58,942 nt of DNA from an uncultured SAR86 cluster bacterium. GTDB taxonomy: Bacteria; Pseudomonadota; Gammaproteobacteria; Magnimaribacterales; D2472. Positions 1 to 8,738 of the stretch are shown here, piece after piece. Location of the stretch: assembly GCA_905478035.1 (NCBI GenBank), contig CAJQGX010000040.1, positions 1-58,942 on the forward strand, given 5' to 3'. Below the pieces are notes generated by a model that was not told the DNA's origin, did no database searches, and saw nothing but the letters and a program-made list of their open reading frames with translations. The first letter of the stretch is position 1. Every line of letters begins with the position of its first letter. Position numbers and translations under genes: made by a program.

Positions 1-135
1 TCAGCTACAACCTCTTCAGTTTTAGCTTCTTCAACTACTGGCTCTTCAGCTACAACCTCTTCAGTTTTAGCTTCTTCAACTACTGGCTCTTCAGCTACAA
101 CCTCTTCAGTTTTAGCTTCTTCAACTACTGGCTCT
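1..135 (-). repeat. Three perfect 45-bp tandem repeats in the rpsB tail
   Basis: Positions 1-45, 46-90 and 91-135 are identical and in frame with rpsB. Each unit encodes 15 residues, read as [15 protein letters not shown]. The array reaches the window edge, so the copy number is at least three. Perfect DNA identity suggests recent or recurrent expansion rather than old divergence. Confidence 0.97.
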
Positions 136-878
136 TCTTTTTTTATAGTTTGTATTACAGGAGATTCCTTATCTGAAATTGGTGCATAGCCTTTAGATGA
201 CTCGAGACCTCTTGCACAAGAATCTGCAATAATTTTAGTTATTAGTCTGATAGATCTAATAGCATCATCATTGCCTGGTATTACCATATCAATGCCATCT
301 GGATCTGAGTTTGTATCTACTAAAGCTATAACAGGGATGCCCATTTTTTTTGCTTCTAATACAGCTATTTTTTCATACTTCACATCAATAACAAAAATAG
401 CATCCGGAAGACCTTTCATGTCTTTGATTCCGCCAACACTTGCTTCAAGTTTTGTATACTCTTTCTGAATTTCAACAGCTTCTTTCTTTATAAGTTTTTC
501 TATTCTTCCAGATGAAATCATTTCTTCAATATCTTGTAATCTTCTTATTGAGCCTCTTATTGTTTTCCAGTTGGTAAGAGTTCCACCAAGCCACCTTTTA
601 TTAACATACGGTAGCCCTAAAGCAGAAGCTTCATCTTTGATTGTTTTACTTGCAGATCTTTTTGTTCCAACAAAAAGTACTTTATTACCTTTTGAACATA
701 TATCTTCAACCTTAGAGGCAGCTGCACTTAAATGCTCTTGGGTAAGATCAAGATTAATAATGCTTATTTGTTTTCTAGTATCAAAAATGTACTGTTCCAT
801 TTTTGGATTCCAAAACCTTTGTTGATGACCGAAATGAACGCCTGCATGTAACAGGTCTTTTACAGAAACTATACTCAA
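1..878 (-). CDS. rpsB: 30S ribosomal protein S2, 3' end outside window
   Basis: Component of the small ribosomal subunit. The visible 292 codons read as a full S2 body: the N-terminus carries [17 protein letters not shown], followed by [21 protein letters not shown] and [26 protein letters not shown]. The start is TTG at 876-878, chosen because AGGAG lies 7 bases upstream and the next residues match the family; no ATG fits. Classical S2 is about 241 residues. This one continues past the globular part into an acidic tail with three perfect 15-residue repeats and runs off the window, so its final length is unknown. tsf, its usual partner, would lie outside. Upstream lies a structured leader. 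Confidence 0.95.
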   Translation of the reverse strand, partial: MSIVSVKDLLHAGVHFGHQQRFWNPKMEQYIFDTRKQISIINLDLTQEHLSAAASKVEDICSKGNKVLFVGTKRSASKTIKDEASALGLPYVNKRWLGGTLTNWKTIRGSIRRLQDIEEMISSGRIEKLIKKEAVEIQKEYTKLEASVGGIKDMKGLPDAIFVIDVKYEKIAVLEAKKMGIPVIALVDTNSDPDGIDMVIPGNDDAIRSIRLITKIIADSCARGLESSKGYAPISDKESPVIQTIKKEEPVVEEAKTEEVVAEEPVVEEAKTEEVVAEEPVVEEAKTEEVVA

Positions 879-885
879 TTTTATT

Positions 886-943
886 CTCCTGGGGTTATTT
901 CTCCAATCCCAATAAAGTTGACTCAAATGAGCACCCCAACTTT
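886..943 (-). promoter_or_regulatory. Candidate structured leader of rpsB
   Basis: On the rpsB mRNA, AAGTTG (942-937) can pair with CAACTT (920-915), enclosing an inner CTCA-TT-TGAG hairpin. The GGGG at 937-934 can pair with CCCC at 894-891, directly beside the AGGAG ribosome-binding site (890-886). S2 is known to repress rpsB-tsf through a conserved 5' leader in gammaproteobacteria. That this is the same element is my inference from the pairing potential. Confidence 0.5.
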
Positions 944-1006
944 AAAATCTAGGACCTTCGTGTTAAAAGTTGTTGTATTCTATAGAAGAAATTGGTCTTT
1001 TAAAAG

Positions 1007-1666
1007 CTATTTATCATCAAAAAAATTCTGTAATTGATATAAACCAGGGTCTTTCTTTAAAATCTTATTAGCAATCTCGAGCGCTCCTTCAGCAAAAATA
1101 TTTCTTGAAAGAGCCTCGTGCTTAAATTCAATTTTATTTGAATTAAATGTAAAGCAAACTTTATGAATACCATTAACATCTCCAAACCTTAAAGATTTAA
1201 TGTTTAAGGACTTAATTTTTTTATTAGAATCACTATTATTAATGAAATTTTTTAATTCTATGGCTGTTCCTGATGGAGAGTCTATTTTAGATGTATGATG
1301 CGTTTCTTCAATAAAACATTGTAGTTCTTGATCGTTATCTTTAAGAAAATTTTTAATAGAGTTTTTGAGTGTGAATATTCCCTTACTCATATTAAATGAT
1401 AGAAGAATTGGTATTTTGGCTGAAGCCTTTTCAATTAAGCTTATTTGTTCGTTGCTAAAACCAGTGGTTCCAATGACAAAAGGTATATTTTGGCCTTCAA
1501 AATCTTTCAAGAGCTTTATTGTGGATTCTGGTCTTGAAAAATCTATTACAACATCGATTTTATCAAAGTTTTTTGAAGTGAGTACTTTATTATTATCAGC
1601 TTTACATAGTTGCGATATTACCTGGCCCATTTTTCCTGATAGACCATTTATATATATATTAGGCAT
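1007..1666 (-). CDS. dapB: 4-hydroxy-tetrahydrodipicolinate reductase
   Basis: Reduces 4-hydroxy-tetrahydrodipicolinate with NAD(P)H in the lysine/diaminopimelate pathway. The dinucleotide-binding loop GLSGKMG is at residues 8-14, and VVIDFSRPE follows at 39-47. The catalytic segment THHTSKIDSPSGTA has H123-H124, K127 and the substrate-binding SGTA. At 219 residues it is shorter than the roughly 270 of E. coli DapB; most of the loss lies between the nucleotide loop and the VVIDFS strand. Its ATG overlaps the dnaJ stop by one base, so it is translated as the last gene of the grpE-dnaK-dnaJ operon. The dnaJ-dapB order is common in gammaproteobacteria. Confidence 0.93.
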   Translation of the reverse strand: MPNIYINGLSGKMGQVISQLCKADNNKVLTSKNFDKIDVVIDFSRPESTIKLLKDFEGQNIPFVIGTTGFSNEQISLIEKASAKIPILLSFNMSKGIFTLKNSIKNFLKDNDQELQCFIEETHHTSKIDSPSGTAIELKNFINNSDSNKKIKSLNIKSLRFGDVNGIHKVCFTFNSNKIEFKHEALSRNIFAEGALEIANKILKKDPGLYQLQNFFDDK

Positions 1667-2769
1667 TATTCTTTAAATTTTTCTGAAGCTTTAGAAAATG
1701 ACTCTGTTCCTGGATAATTTTTGGATTGATTTAATGAATCAGTGAATTCTTTTAATAATTTAGATTGCTTTCTATCAAGGTTAGATGGAGTTTCAACAAT
1801 AACTCTGCAAAGTAAATCACCTCTTCTAGAATTTCTAACAACAGCAGCGCCCTTACCTTTAATTCTAAAAATTTTTCCAGTTTGCGTTTGAGATGGGATT
1901 TTTAATGACAGCGATCCTTCTAAAGTTGGTATTTTTATTGCTCCACCAATAATAGAAATCTCAAATGGAATAGGAGCTTCAAGATATAAATCTTTACCCT
2001 CTCTTTCAAAAATAGGATTATCAATAACTCTTATTGCAACATAAAGATCACCTGATTGTCCTCCCTTCTCCCACTCTCCTTCACCAGTAAGTCTAACTTT
2101 ATCTCCATTATCTACACCAGCAGGGATATTTACTGACAGAGTTTTATTTTCTTTAGTGGCTCCTAAGCCTCTACAAGGCTTACAAGGATCTTTAATTATT
2201 TGTCCTGAACCAGAACATGAAGAGCATGTTTGCTGGACTGAAAAAAAGCCTTGCTGCATTCTTACTTGTCCAGCACCATTACAATTTGAACAAACGCTTG
2301 GACTTGAACCTCTTGCTGCACCACTTCCATCACAATCATTACAAGATTTATGTGATGGTATTTTTATTTTCTTCTGAGCACCAAGTACAGCTTCTTTTAA
2401 ACTTAGATCTAAATTATATTGAAGATCGGAACCTCTTCTAGATCTTCTAGAAGATGATCTTGTGCCAAAAACATCTCCAAAAATATCTCCAAAAATATCA
2501 TTAATATTTACATCATTGAAGCCTTGACCGCCAGCTCCCATTCCCTCTACTCCTGAATGACCGAATTGATCATATGCAGATTTCTTTTGAGGATCATTGA
2601 GCACTTCATAAGCTTCAGCAGCTTCTTTAAACTTAGAGGCAGCTTCAGGATTATCAGGGTTTCGATCAGGATGAAACTTCATGGCTTTCTTTTTGAAAGC
2701 TTTTTTTAATTCAGCAGCAGAAGCATCCCGAGAGACTTCAAGTGTTTCGTAGTAGTCTCTCTTTGACAT
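1666..2769 (-). CDS. dnaJ: Chaperone DnaJ (Hsp40)
   Basis: Co-chaperone that delivers unfolded clients to DnaK and stimulates its ATPase. The J domain is at residues 1-70 with the HPD motif at 33-35. A Gly-rich linker (GMGAGGQGF) follows. Four zinc repeats are intact: [24 protein letters not shown] and CKPCRGLG. The C-terminal client-binding domains complete 367 residues, close to the E. coli length. It sits 9 bases after dnaK and overlaps dapB by one base. Confidence 0.97.
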   Translation of the reverse strand: MSKRDYYETLEVSRDASAAELKKAFKKKAMKFHPDRNPDNPEAASKFKEAAEAYEVLNDPQKKSAYDQFGHSGVEGMGAGGQGFNDVNINDIFGDIFGDVFGTRSSSRRSRRGSDLQYNLDLSLKEAVLGAQKKIKIPSHKSCNDCDGSGAARGSSPSVCSNCNGAGQVRMQQGFFSVQQTCSSCSGSGQIIKDPCKPCRGLGATKENKTLSVNIPAGVDNGDKVRLTGEGEWEKGGQSGDLYVAIRVIDNPIFEREGKDLYLEAPIPFEISIIGGAIKIPTLEGSLSLKIPSQTQTGKIFRIKGKGAAVVRNSRRGDLLCRVIVETPSNLDRKQSKLLKEFTDSLNQSKNYPGTESFSKASEKFKE

Positions 2770-2778
2770 AAATTTTAA

Positions 2779-4701
2779 TTACTTGTCTTCTTCTTTTACT
2801 TCTTCATACTCAGCATCAACTGTATTTTGATCAGCATCTTCTTGAGCACTATCTCCATCTTCAGAAGCTGGAGCTGAATCAGCATCCTGGGTATAAAGCT
2901 TTTGAGTTAATGGTGTAAGAACATCATTAAGATCTTTAGTTGCTGATTCTATTGATTCCGTATTCTCAGATGATATTGCTTCTTCTAGAGCAACTACAGA
3001 TGCTTCAACTTGTGATTTTTCTTCATCAGAAAGTTTATCTCCTGACTCTTCAATAGTTTTACGAGTTGCATGAACAAGCATATCTGCATTATTTTTAGTT
3101 TTTACTAATTCTTCAAATTTTTTATCGTCTTCTGCATTAGCCTCTGCATCTTTAACCATATTCTCAATATCTTCATCAGATAGACCACTAGAAGCTTTGA
3201 TAACAATTGATTGCTCTTTGCCAGTATTTTTATCTTTTGCAGAAACATTTAAAATACCATTGGCATCTAAATCAAAAGATACTTCAATTTGTGGTGTTCC
3301 TCTGCTAGCAGGTGGTATATCAGTTAAGTTGAATTGACCAAGTGATTTATTTTGAGCTGCCTGTGTTCTTTCACCTTGAATGACATGAACTGTAACTGCA
3401 GTTTGGTTATCTTCAGCAGTAGAAAAAACTTGTGACTTTTGCGTTGGGATAGTTGTATTTTTCTCAATAACAGGAGTTGAAACACCACCAAGTGTCTCGA
3501 TTCCCAAAGTAAGTGGAGTGACATCAAGTAAAAGAACATCAGTAGTATCACCAGATAATACTGAGCCTTGTATTGCAGCTCCAACAGCAACTGCCTCATC
3601 CGGGTTTAAATCTTTTCTTGGCTCTTTGCCAAAGAATTCAGATACTTTCTTTTGGACAAGAGGCATTCTTGTTTGCCCCCCTACTAATAAGACTTCTGAG
3701 ATATCAGAATTTGATAACTTAGCATCTTTTAAAGCAAGCTTAAGAGGCTCAAGACTTTTATCAACTAGGTCCTCTACTAAAGATTCAAGCTTTGCTCTCG
3801 TGATTTTATGAACGAAATGTTTTGGACCAGAACTATCAGCAGTTATATATGGGAGATTAACCTCGGTTTGCTCTGATGATGAAAGTTCAATTTTAGCTTT
3901 TTCTGCAGATTCTTTAAGTCTTTGTAGTGCGAGTGGGTCACTTTTTAAATCAAAACCTGATTCATTCTTAAACTGTTCTACGAAATAATCTATTAACCTT
4001 AAATCAAAATCTTCACCACCTAAAAAAGTATCACCATTTGTTGATAAAACTTCAAATTGGTGTTCTCCATCAACATCAGAAATCTCAATAATTGAAATAT
4101 CAAATGTTCCTCCACCCAGATCATAAACTGCAACTGTTGAATCGCCTTTATGTTTATCAAGACCATAGGCTAATGCAGCTGCTGTTGGTTCATTTATAAT
4201 TCTTTTAACATCAAGACCGGCAATCTTTCCAGCATCCTTGGTTGCTTGTCTTTGTGAATCATTAAAATATGCAGGTACTGTTATTACAGCTTCTTTTACT
4301 TCATGCCCTAAGTAATCTTCAGCAGTTTTTTTCATCTTTTTGAGAATCTCTGCAGCTACTTGAGGTGGTGCTAACTTTTTATTAGCTGCTTCTACCCATG
4401 CATCACCATTATCAGCTTTAATAATTTTATATGGGACCATGTCAGCATCTTTACTTACAACTTTGTCATCAAATGTCCTACCAATTAGTCTTTTGATTGC
4501 ATATAGCGTATTTTCTGGATTTGTTACTGCTTGTCTCTTAGCTGGCATGCCTACAAGCACTTCATCGTTGTCTGTATATGCTATTACTGATGGGGTTGTT
4601 CTTCCGCCCTCAGCATTTTCTATAACCTTTTGTTGCTGTCCCTCTATAACAGCGACACAGCTGTTTGTTGTTCCTAAATCAATTCCTATTATTTTTGACA
4701 T
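2779..4701 (-). CDS. dnaK: Chaperone DnaK (Hsp70)
   Basis: ATP-dependent cytoplasmic chaperone. The ATPase domain opens with [10 protein letters not shown] and carries [38 protein letters not shown] and [10 protein letters not shown]. The substrate domain follows the linker [19 protein letters not shown], and the acidic C-terminus ends in EEVKEEDK. The length of 640 residues is standard. The gene lies 11 bases after grpE and is presumably driven by the heat-shock promoter upstream of grpE. Confidence 0.98.
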   Translation of the reverse strand: MSKIIGIDLGTTNSCVAVIEGQQQKVIENAEGGRTTPSVIAYTDNDEVLVGMPAKRQAVTNPENTLYAIKRLIGRTFDDKVVSKDADMVPYKIIKADNGDAWVEAANKKLAPPQVAAEILKKMKKTAEDYLGHEVKEAVITVPAYFNDSQRQATKDAGKIAGLDVKRIINEPTAAALAYGLDKHKGDSTVAVYDLGGGTFDISIIEISDVDGEHQFEVLSTNGDTFLGGEDFDLRLIDYFVEQFKNESGFDLKSDPLALQRLKESAEKAKIELSSSEQTEVNLPYITADSSGPKHFVHKITRAKLESLVEDLVDKSLEPLKLALKDAKLSNSDISEVLLVGGQTRMPLVQKKVSEFFGKEPRKDLNPDEAVAVGAAIQGSVLSGDTTDVLLLDVTPLTLGIETLGGVSTPVIEKNTTIPTQKSQVFSTAEDNQTAVTVHVIQGERTQAAQNKSLGQFNLTDIPPASRGTPQIEVSFDLDANGILNVSAKDKNTGKEQSIVIKASSGLSDEDIENMVKDAEANAEDDKKFEELVKTKNNADMLVHATRKTIEESGDKLSDEEKSQVEASVVALEEAISSENTESIESATKDLNDVLTPLTQKLYTQDADSAPASEDGDSAQEDADQNTVDAEYEEVKEEDK

Positions 4702-4712
4702 CTATCTTTCCT

Positions 4713-5261
4713 CTAATTTTTAATAACTGTAACTCTGGCTGGCCTTACTACTCTTGAATGTAATTCCCAGCCTCTCTGAAATATGTTCCCAATCGAGCCA
4801 TTTTCTTTTTCTTGATCTTGCTCCATTGTTACTGCTTCATGCTTTTCTGGATTAAATTCCTCATTAACAGGATAGATGGGTATCATTCCAAATTTATCAA
4901 GGGCAGATTCAAAAGACTTTAAAGTGAGTTCTATGCCTTCTTTATCTTCTGTTGCATCTTGTGAAACATTACTTAATGCGTGTTCTAAGCTGTCAATAAC
5001 TGGCAATAATTCAACTAAAAGCTTTTCTACGCCATATTTATGAGCTTTTTCAACCTCAGAAAGAGTTCTTTTGAGAGCATTATCTAAATCAGCATTAGCA
5101 CGAAGTATTGATTTCTCTAACTCCTCATTTTTTTCTAGAAGCTCTTCATATGACGGAGTGCCAATATCATCAGAAGAATCTTCATCCGTAGACTCAGTTT
5201 CCAGGTTCTCATTTTCTAGACTTTCAGAATCTATATCTTTTGATTTTTTTTGTTTTGCCAT
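4713..5261 (-). CDS. grpE: Nucleotide exchange factor GrpE
   Basis: Releases ADP from DnaK. The first 45 residues are highly acidic and likely disordered. Residues of about 45-90 are predicted to form the long dimerising helix. The C-terminal beta-wing domain carries PVNEEFNPEKHEAV and GWELHSRVVRPARVTV, both diagnostic. The length is 182 residues. It is the first gene of grpE-dnaK-dnaJ-dapB and follows a sigma-32-type promoter; fur lies upstream on the same strand. Confidence 0.96.
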   Translation of the reverse strand: MAKQKKSKDIDSESLENENLETESTDEDSSDDIGTPSYEELLEKNEELEKSILRANADLDNALKRTLSEVEKAHKYGVEKLLVELLPVIDSLEHALSNVSQDATEDKEGIELTLKSFESALDKFGMIPIYPVNEEFNPEKHEAVTMEQDQEKENGSIGNIFQRGWELHSRVVRPARVTVIKN

Positions 5262-5283
5262 AATTAAATCCTATTTGTAACGT

Positions 5284-5311
5284 ATATTGGGATTTAAATT
5301 TCCAGTTCAAG
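5284..5311 (-). promoter_or_regulatory. Heat-shock (sigma-32) promoter of the grpE operon
   Basis: Read on the minus strand, CTTGAA (5311-5306) is followed 14 bases later by CCCAATAT (5291-5284). This is close to the sigma-32 consensus CTTGAAA and CCCCATNT at normal spacing. The -10 element ends 22 bases before the grpE ATG. The placement in front of three heat-shock genes makes the assignment strong. Confidence 0.75.
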
Positions 5312-5321
5312 AGCTGAACTG
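5303..5321. promoter_or_regulatory. Inverted repeat between fur and grpE
   Basis: CAGTTCA (5303-5309) and TGAACTG (5315-5321) form perfect 7-base arms around a 5-base loop. The repeat covers the -35 element of the grpE heat-shock promoter and lies just after the fur stop codon. It could be a 3' hairpin of fur mRNA (no T-run follows, so not a classic terminator) or an operator. Which one cannot be decided from sequence alone. Confidence 0.5.
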
Positions 5322-5324
5322 AAT

Positions 5325-5744
5325 TTATGATTCTATTTTTCTTACGTGTAAAATCATGCTGTGATCTACTAGCTCATAGCCTTTTCTTTTAGCAATATCA
5401 TGTTGGAGTTGTTCTAATTCTTCATCATGGAACTCAAGGACTTTTCCAGTATCTACATCTACCATGTGATCATGATGCTCATCTGAATTAATCTCATAAA
5501 CAGCTTTGCTATTTTCAAAATGATGTTTGGTCACCATTCCAGCAGATTCAAATTGAGTTAAAACTCTATAAATAGTAGCCAGTCCAATATCTTCATTTTG
5601 TGAAATTAGCTCTCTGTATATATCTTCAGCACTAAAATGTGCCTCTTCCTGCAAAGCAGTTGAAGCTAGGACTTCCATAATCTTAATTCGAGGCAGTGTT
5701 GCTTTCAGTCCTGCTTTTTTGAGTTCTTCAGTTTGATTAGCCAT
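5325..5744 (-). CDS. fur: Ferric uptake regulator Fur
   Basis: Iron-responsive dimeric repressor. The N-terminal winged helix contains KATLPRIKIMEVL and the recognition region DIGLATIYRVLTQFESAGMV. The metal site is visible as E84, then H90-H91-D92-H93, and H128 near the end. E. coli Fur has two cysteines in a CxxC structural zinc site; here that position reads VDVDTG (95-100), and the protein contains no cysteine at all. The length is 139 residues. It is divergent from bamE, a common arrangement in this class. Confidence 0.93.
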   Translation of the reverse strand: MANQTEELKKAGLKATLPRIKIMEVLASTALQEEAHFSAEDIYRELISQNEDIGLATIYRVLTQFESAGMVTKHHFENSKAVYEINSDEHHDHMVDVDTGKVLEFHDEELEQLQHDIAKRKGYELVDHSMILHVRKIES

Positions 5745-5790
5745 TATGTAAACTTTAAATATTTTTTATTGTCATATAACCTATAGTGAA

Positions 5791-5819
5791 CAGACATTAT
5801 AGATATTACAAAGTATAAT
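5791..5819 (+). promoter_or_regulatory. Promoter of bamE
   Basis: CAGACA (5791-5796, four of six -35 bases) is followed after 17 bases by a perfect TATAAT (5814-5819). The expected transcription start is about 5826, only some 5 bases before the bamE ATG. Confidence 0.6.
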
Positions 5820-5830
5820 CCAAAAATATT

Positions 5831-6166
5831 ATGAAACAACTCACGCGAACATTCTTTATTTTATCTTCAGTACTTATTATTAGTTCTTGCTCATCTTTCA
5901 GTCCATATAAAGTACCAGTTCTGCAAGGCAATATTATTGAGGATGATGATGTTGAAAAGCTCGTTGTTGGTCAAACCAAAGATCAGGTTCAATTTATATT
6001 AGGAACTGCAGTTATAAAGGATCCTTTTCATAATAATCGCTGGGACTATATAAACTCTGTTCAGATTGGTGATGAAATTGTTACTGAAAGAAGACTAACT
6101 GTCCTCTTTGATGAGAATGGCCTTGTTGAAAGTTGGCTATCAATTAATAGTTCAGAAGAAAACTAA
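5831..6166 (+). CDS. bamE: Outer membrane assembly lipoprotein BamE (SmpA)
   Basis: Small lipoprotein of the BAM complex that inserts beta-barrel proteins in the outer membrane. A lipoprotein signal peptide ends at C20 (IISSC). Family signatures follow: YKVPVLQGN, LVVGQTKDQVQFILGTAV and NNRWDYINSV. It is 111 residues long. The start has no recognisable Shine-Dalgarno sequence and lies about 5 bases from the predicted transcription start, so the mRNA may be nearly leaderless. The gene is divergent from fur and converges on rnfH, with 4 bases of overlap at the 3' ends. Confidence 0.93.
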   Translation: MKQLTRTFFILSSVLIISSCSSFSPYKVPVLQGNIIEDDDVEKLVVGQTKDQVQFILGTAVIKDPFHNNRWDYINSVQIGDEIVTERRLTVLFDENGLVESWLSINSSEEN

Positions 6167-6441
6167 ACTTTATTTAATCTTCTAGTTTTTGGGTCTTGAA
6201 CCAAAGGTCTTAATATCTCGACTCTTTCTCCTTCGCGTAATCTATATTTGTGAGGCAGTGGTTTAAAATTTCCATCCAATACTTCACTATTAACAGCGAG
6301 CTGAAATTTATGATCAATTGAAGATATGATTTTATGTATCTGATCAAATTCAATTAACTCAGCAACAGTCAAACTTGATGAAACCTCAAAGGTTAAAAAA
6401 TGTTGTTGTTTAGTTCCTTGATACGAAAAAAAAACTTTCAT
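6163..6441 (-). CDS. rnfH: RnfH/RatB family ubiquitin-like protein
   Basis: A 92-residue protein with a beta-grasp fold typical of the UPF0125/RnfH family. The signature is near the end: LPHKYRLREGERVEILRPLVQDPKTRR. The cellular role is not settled; in E. coli it was proposed as an antitoxin partner of RatA, which is disputed. It overlaps ratA by 4 bases (ATGA), so the pair is translationally coupled, as in other gammaproteobacteria. Confidence 0.88.
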   Translation of the reverse strand: MKVFFSYQGTKQQHFLTFEVSSSLTVAELIEFDQIHKIISSIDHKFQLAVNSEVLDGNFKPLPHKYRLREGERVEILRPLVQDPKTRRLNKV

Positions 6442-6857
6442 GTTGCTCTATTAATAAACGATTCAATAATAGTGGATGAGAACTTATCAACTAATGCTTG
6501 AGAGGTTATTGCATTTAAAAGAAATGGTAGTTCAAACTCAGCATCAAAATTAATGCTACATGATTTATCATTTAAAGTTTTAACAGTCCAAATGCCTTTA
6601 AAATGATCAAAAGGCCCTTCTATTTGATTAATTTCTATTGAGTTATCAGAAATAGTATTTTCTGAAACTATAAAATATTCTTTTCCTAAGATATTAAATT
6701 CAAGCCTACCTATTTCTATCGGGAAGTCTCTTTTTATTAATTCAGCACCGGAACATCCGGGGATAAAATTAGAGTATTCATTGAAATTTTGAACAACTTC
6801 AAGTGCTTTATGTTTTTTCACATTTAGAAACTTTTCAAAATGAATATTTCTTTTCAT
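6438..6857 (-). CDS. ratA: RatA / COQ10-like START-domain protein
   Basis: A 139-residue member of the polyketide-cyclase/START-like family related to COQ10. Family landmarks are VVQNFNEYSNFIPGCSGAEL near the N-terminus, FDHFKGIWTVKTL in the middle and the C-terminal helix beginning ALVDKFSSTIIESF. Proposed roles are ubiquinone binding, or inhibition of subunit association in E. coli. The neighbourhood rnfH-ratA opposite smpB-ssrA is a conserved gammaproteobacterial block. Confidence 0.88.
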   Translation of the reverse strand: MKRNIHFEKFLNVKKHKALEVVQNFNEYSNFIPGCSGAELIKRDFPIEIGRLEFNILGKEYFIVSENTISDNSIEINQIEGPFDHFKGIWTVKTLNDKSCSINFDAEFELPFLLNAITSQALVDKFSSTIIESFINRAT

Positions 6858-6865
6858 TTCTCAAG

Positions 6866-8215
6866 TTAAAAAAATTGTCTGTAAAAAATATAAGCCACTG
6901 AAAGAGGCGCTATAAATTTAACGAAAAATCTCCATAAATAAAATAATATTGTATTCATTGAACCGATTTCATCGGTGATTATTGATTTCTTCATAAACCA
7001 GCCAACAAAAATAGCAATAAACATTCCTCCTAATGGAAGAAGTATTTGATTTGTAATGAATTCCATTGAATCAAGAAAATTTCTATCGGAAATTAAATAG
7101 AAATCAGACCATATATTGAAACTTAGTGCTGACCCAACTCCAAGAATCCATGCAATAAATGAAATTATTTCGGCAGATTTTTTTCTAGTTAAAATACCCT
7201 CTTCGGAAAGATAGGCAACACCTGGTTCAAGTAATGATATTGATGAGCTTAAGGCTGCAACAGATAGTAATATAAAAAATAAAGGGCCAACAATTTGTCC
7301 AAATTGCATTTGATTGAAAGCCGACAGCATTGAAACAAATACAAGTCCAGGACCACTATTAGGTTCAAGACTAAAAGCAAAGATGATTGGAAAAATAGCA
7401 ATACCAGCAACTATTGCCACAAGTGTATCAAGAGAGGCAACAGTGAATGAATTGTTAACAATACTTTGATCTTTTGGCATATAAGCTCCATATGCCATTA
7501 TCGAACCCATGCCTAGGCCTAAACTAAAAAATGCTTGGCCCATTGCTTGCAATAAAGTATCTGAAGTAACATTTGAAAAATCAGGTGCAAATAAAAATGT
7601 CATCGCCTTATTAAAGTCTCCATTAATCATTGCGTAAATAACCATAAAAATCATCAGGAATCCAAGCATTGGCATTAATATTTTAACCATTTTTCCTATG
7701 CCGTCTTTAATGCCAGCGGAAACAATCAAAGCTGTTAAAGTCATAAAAATGGTATGCCAAATAAGCAAATTAAAAGGAGAGGAAATTACACTTGCAAATT
7801 GTTCAGTAGAGCTAATTGATCCAGTAGAGCTTGCTGAAATAAAAATATAATTTAAACAAATTCCAGCTATGACACTATAGAAAGATAAAATTAAAACTCC
7901 AGCAAATATTCCACTCCAGCCTACAAAACGCCATAACGGAGTTGTATTTGAATCAATAGCAATTCGTCTCATAGCATTTACTGGGCTATTTCCTGCTCTT
8001 CGTCCAATAACAACTTCACTAATCATTATAGGAAGTCCAATAGCTAGAATGCAGGCTAAATAAATTAATACAAAAGCTCCACCACCATTCGTCCCCGCTT
8101 TATATGGAAAGCCCCAGATGTTACCCAAGCCTACAGCAGAGCCAGTAGCTGCTAGAATAAAAGTCCATTTACCAATCCAAGCACCATGTGATTTAAGTTG
8201 TTTTTCGATTTGCAT
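6866..8215 (-). CDS. Sodium-dependent transporter, NSS/SNF family
   Basis: Inner-membrane sodium symporter of 449 residues with about 11-12 hydrophobic segments. The first helix shows the diagnostic WTFILAATGSAVGLGNIWGFP, which contributes sodium and substrate ligands. NGGGAFVLIYL and LPIMISEVVIGRR follow, and FFSLGLGMGSIMAYGAYM marks helix 6. Bacterial relatives carry amino acids such as tryptophan or tyrosine; the substrate here cannot be read from sequence. It lies 8 bases upstream of ratA and 6 bases after the DUF3429 gene, so it is probably in the same transcript. Confidence 0.9.
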   Translation of the reverse strand: MQIEKQLKSHGAWIGKWTFILAATGSAVGLGNIWGFPYKAGTNGGGAFVLIYLACILAIGLPIMISEVVIGRRAGNSPVNAMRRIAIDSNTTPLWRFVGWSGIFAGVLILSFYSVIAGICLNYIFISASSTGSISSTEQFASVISSPFNLLIWHTIFMTLTALIVSAGIKDGIGKMVKILMPMLGFLMIFMVIYAMINGDFNKAMTFLFAPDFSNVTSDTLLQAMGQAFFSLGLGMGSIMAYGAYMPKDQSIVNNSFTVASLDTLVAIVAGIAIFPIIFAFSLEPNSGPGLVFVSMLSAFNQMQFGQIVGPLFFILLSVAALSSSISLLEPGVAYLSEEGILTRKKSAEIISFIAWILGVGSALSFNIWSDFYLISDRNFLDSMEFITNQILLPLGGMFIAIFVGWFMKKSIITDEIGSMNTILFYLWRFFVKFIAPLSVAYIFYRQFF

Positions 8216-8221
8216 AATTAT

Positions 8222-8686
8222 TTAAAAATTTAAAGGGTTACTATAAGGATTGATCCAGTATGCAGATGATATCAGAAAACTAATAGAGACCAACAGCGAT
8301 AACATTTTTCTAAAATTTTGATAATCCTCACTTCTCTTTTTAAAATCTTCTGTTGATTTTTCAAAATAATAAAAGGATTGAAAGCTAACTACTGAAATCA
8401 ATAATGCACTTAATATGAAGTTAAAGTATGCAAGAATTAATAATAAACAGCCTATCAGACTATAAATAATCCCAATTGCTAGGTTCATTTTTTGATTTTC
8501 TTGGTTATCTCTCCAACCCCATGACATACCTCCTAAAAAGGTAAGAATAATAGCCCCATAAGCAATTTGAAAAACAATTGCATGATATGCAATAGCTCCG
8601 CCAAGTATCCATGGAATAATTGCTAAGATAGCGAAGGGAATAAACCCAATATATCCAAAAGTTGCTTTTATGTAATCGATATTCAT
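8222..8686 (-). CDS. DUF3429 family membrane protein
   Basis: A 154-residue protein with about five hydrophobic segments. It resembles the DUF3429 family through LGYIGFIP-like and ILTFLGGMSWGW signatures (residues about 10-20 and 50-60). No biochemical role is established for this family. It is the first gene of the run leading into the symporter and is divergent from smpB. Confidence 0.7.
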   Translation of the reverse strand: MNIDYIKATFGYIGFIPFAILAIIPWILGGAIAYHAIVFQIAYGAIILTFLGGMSWGWRDNQENQKMNLAIGIIYSLIGCLLLILAYFNFILSALLISVVSFQSFYYFEKSTEDFKKRSEDYQNFRKMLSLLVSISFLISSAYWINPYSNPLNF

Positions 8687-8738
8687 TTTAATTTAATTTT
8701 TTTCTTGCACTGTAAACATCTAAGGACATAATAAAGAT

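Noticed and set aside
1..135. Direct repeats at the left edge as a CRISPR array
   Set aside because: Units are contiguous with no spacers and stay in frame with rpsB, so they are a coding repeat.
5745..5830. Fur box for autoregulation between fur and bamE
   Set aside because: No sequence resembling the GATAATGATAATCATTATC consensus could be found by eye.
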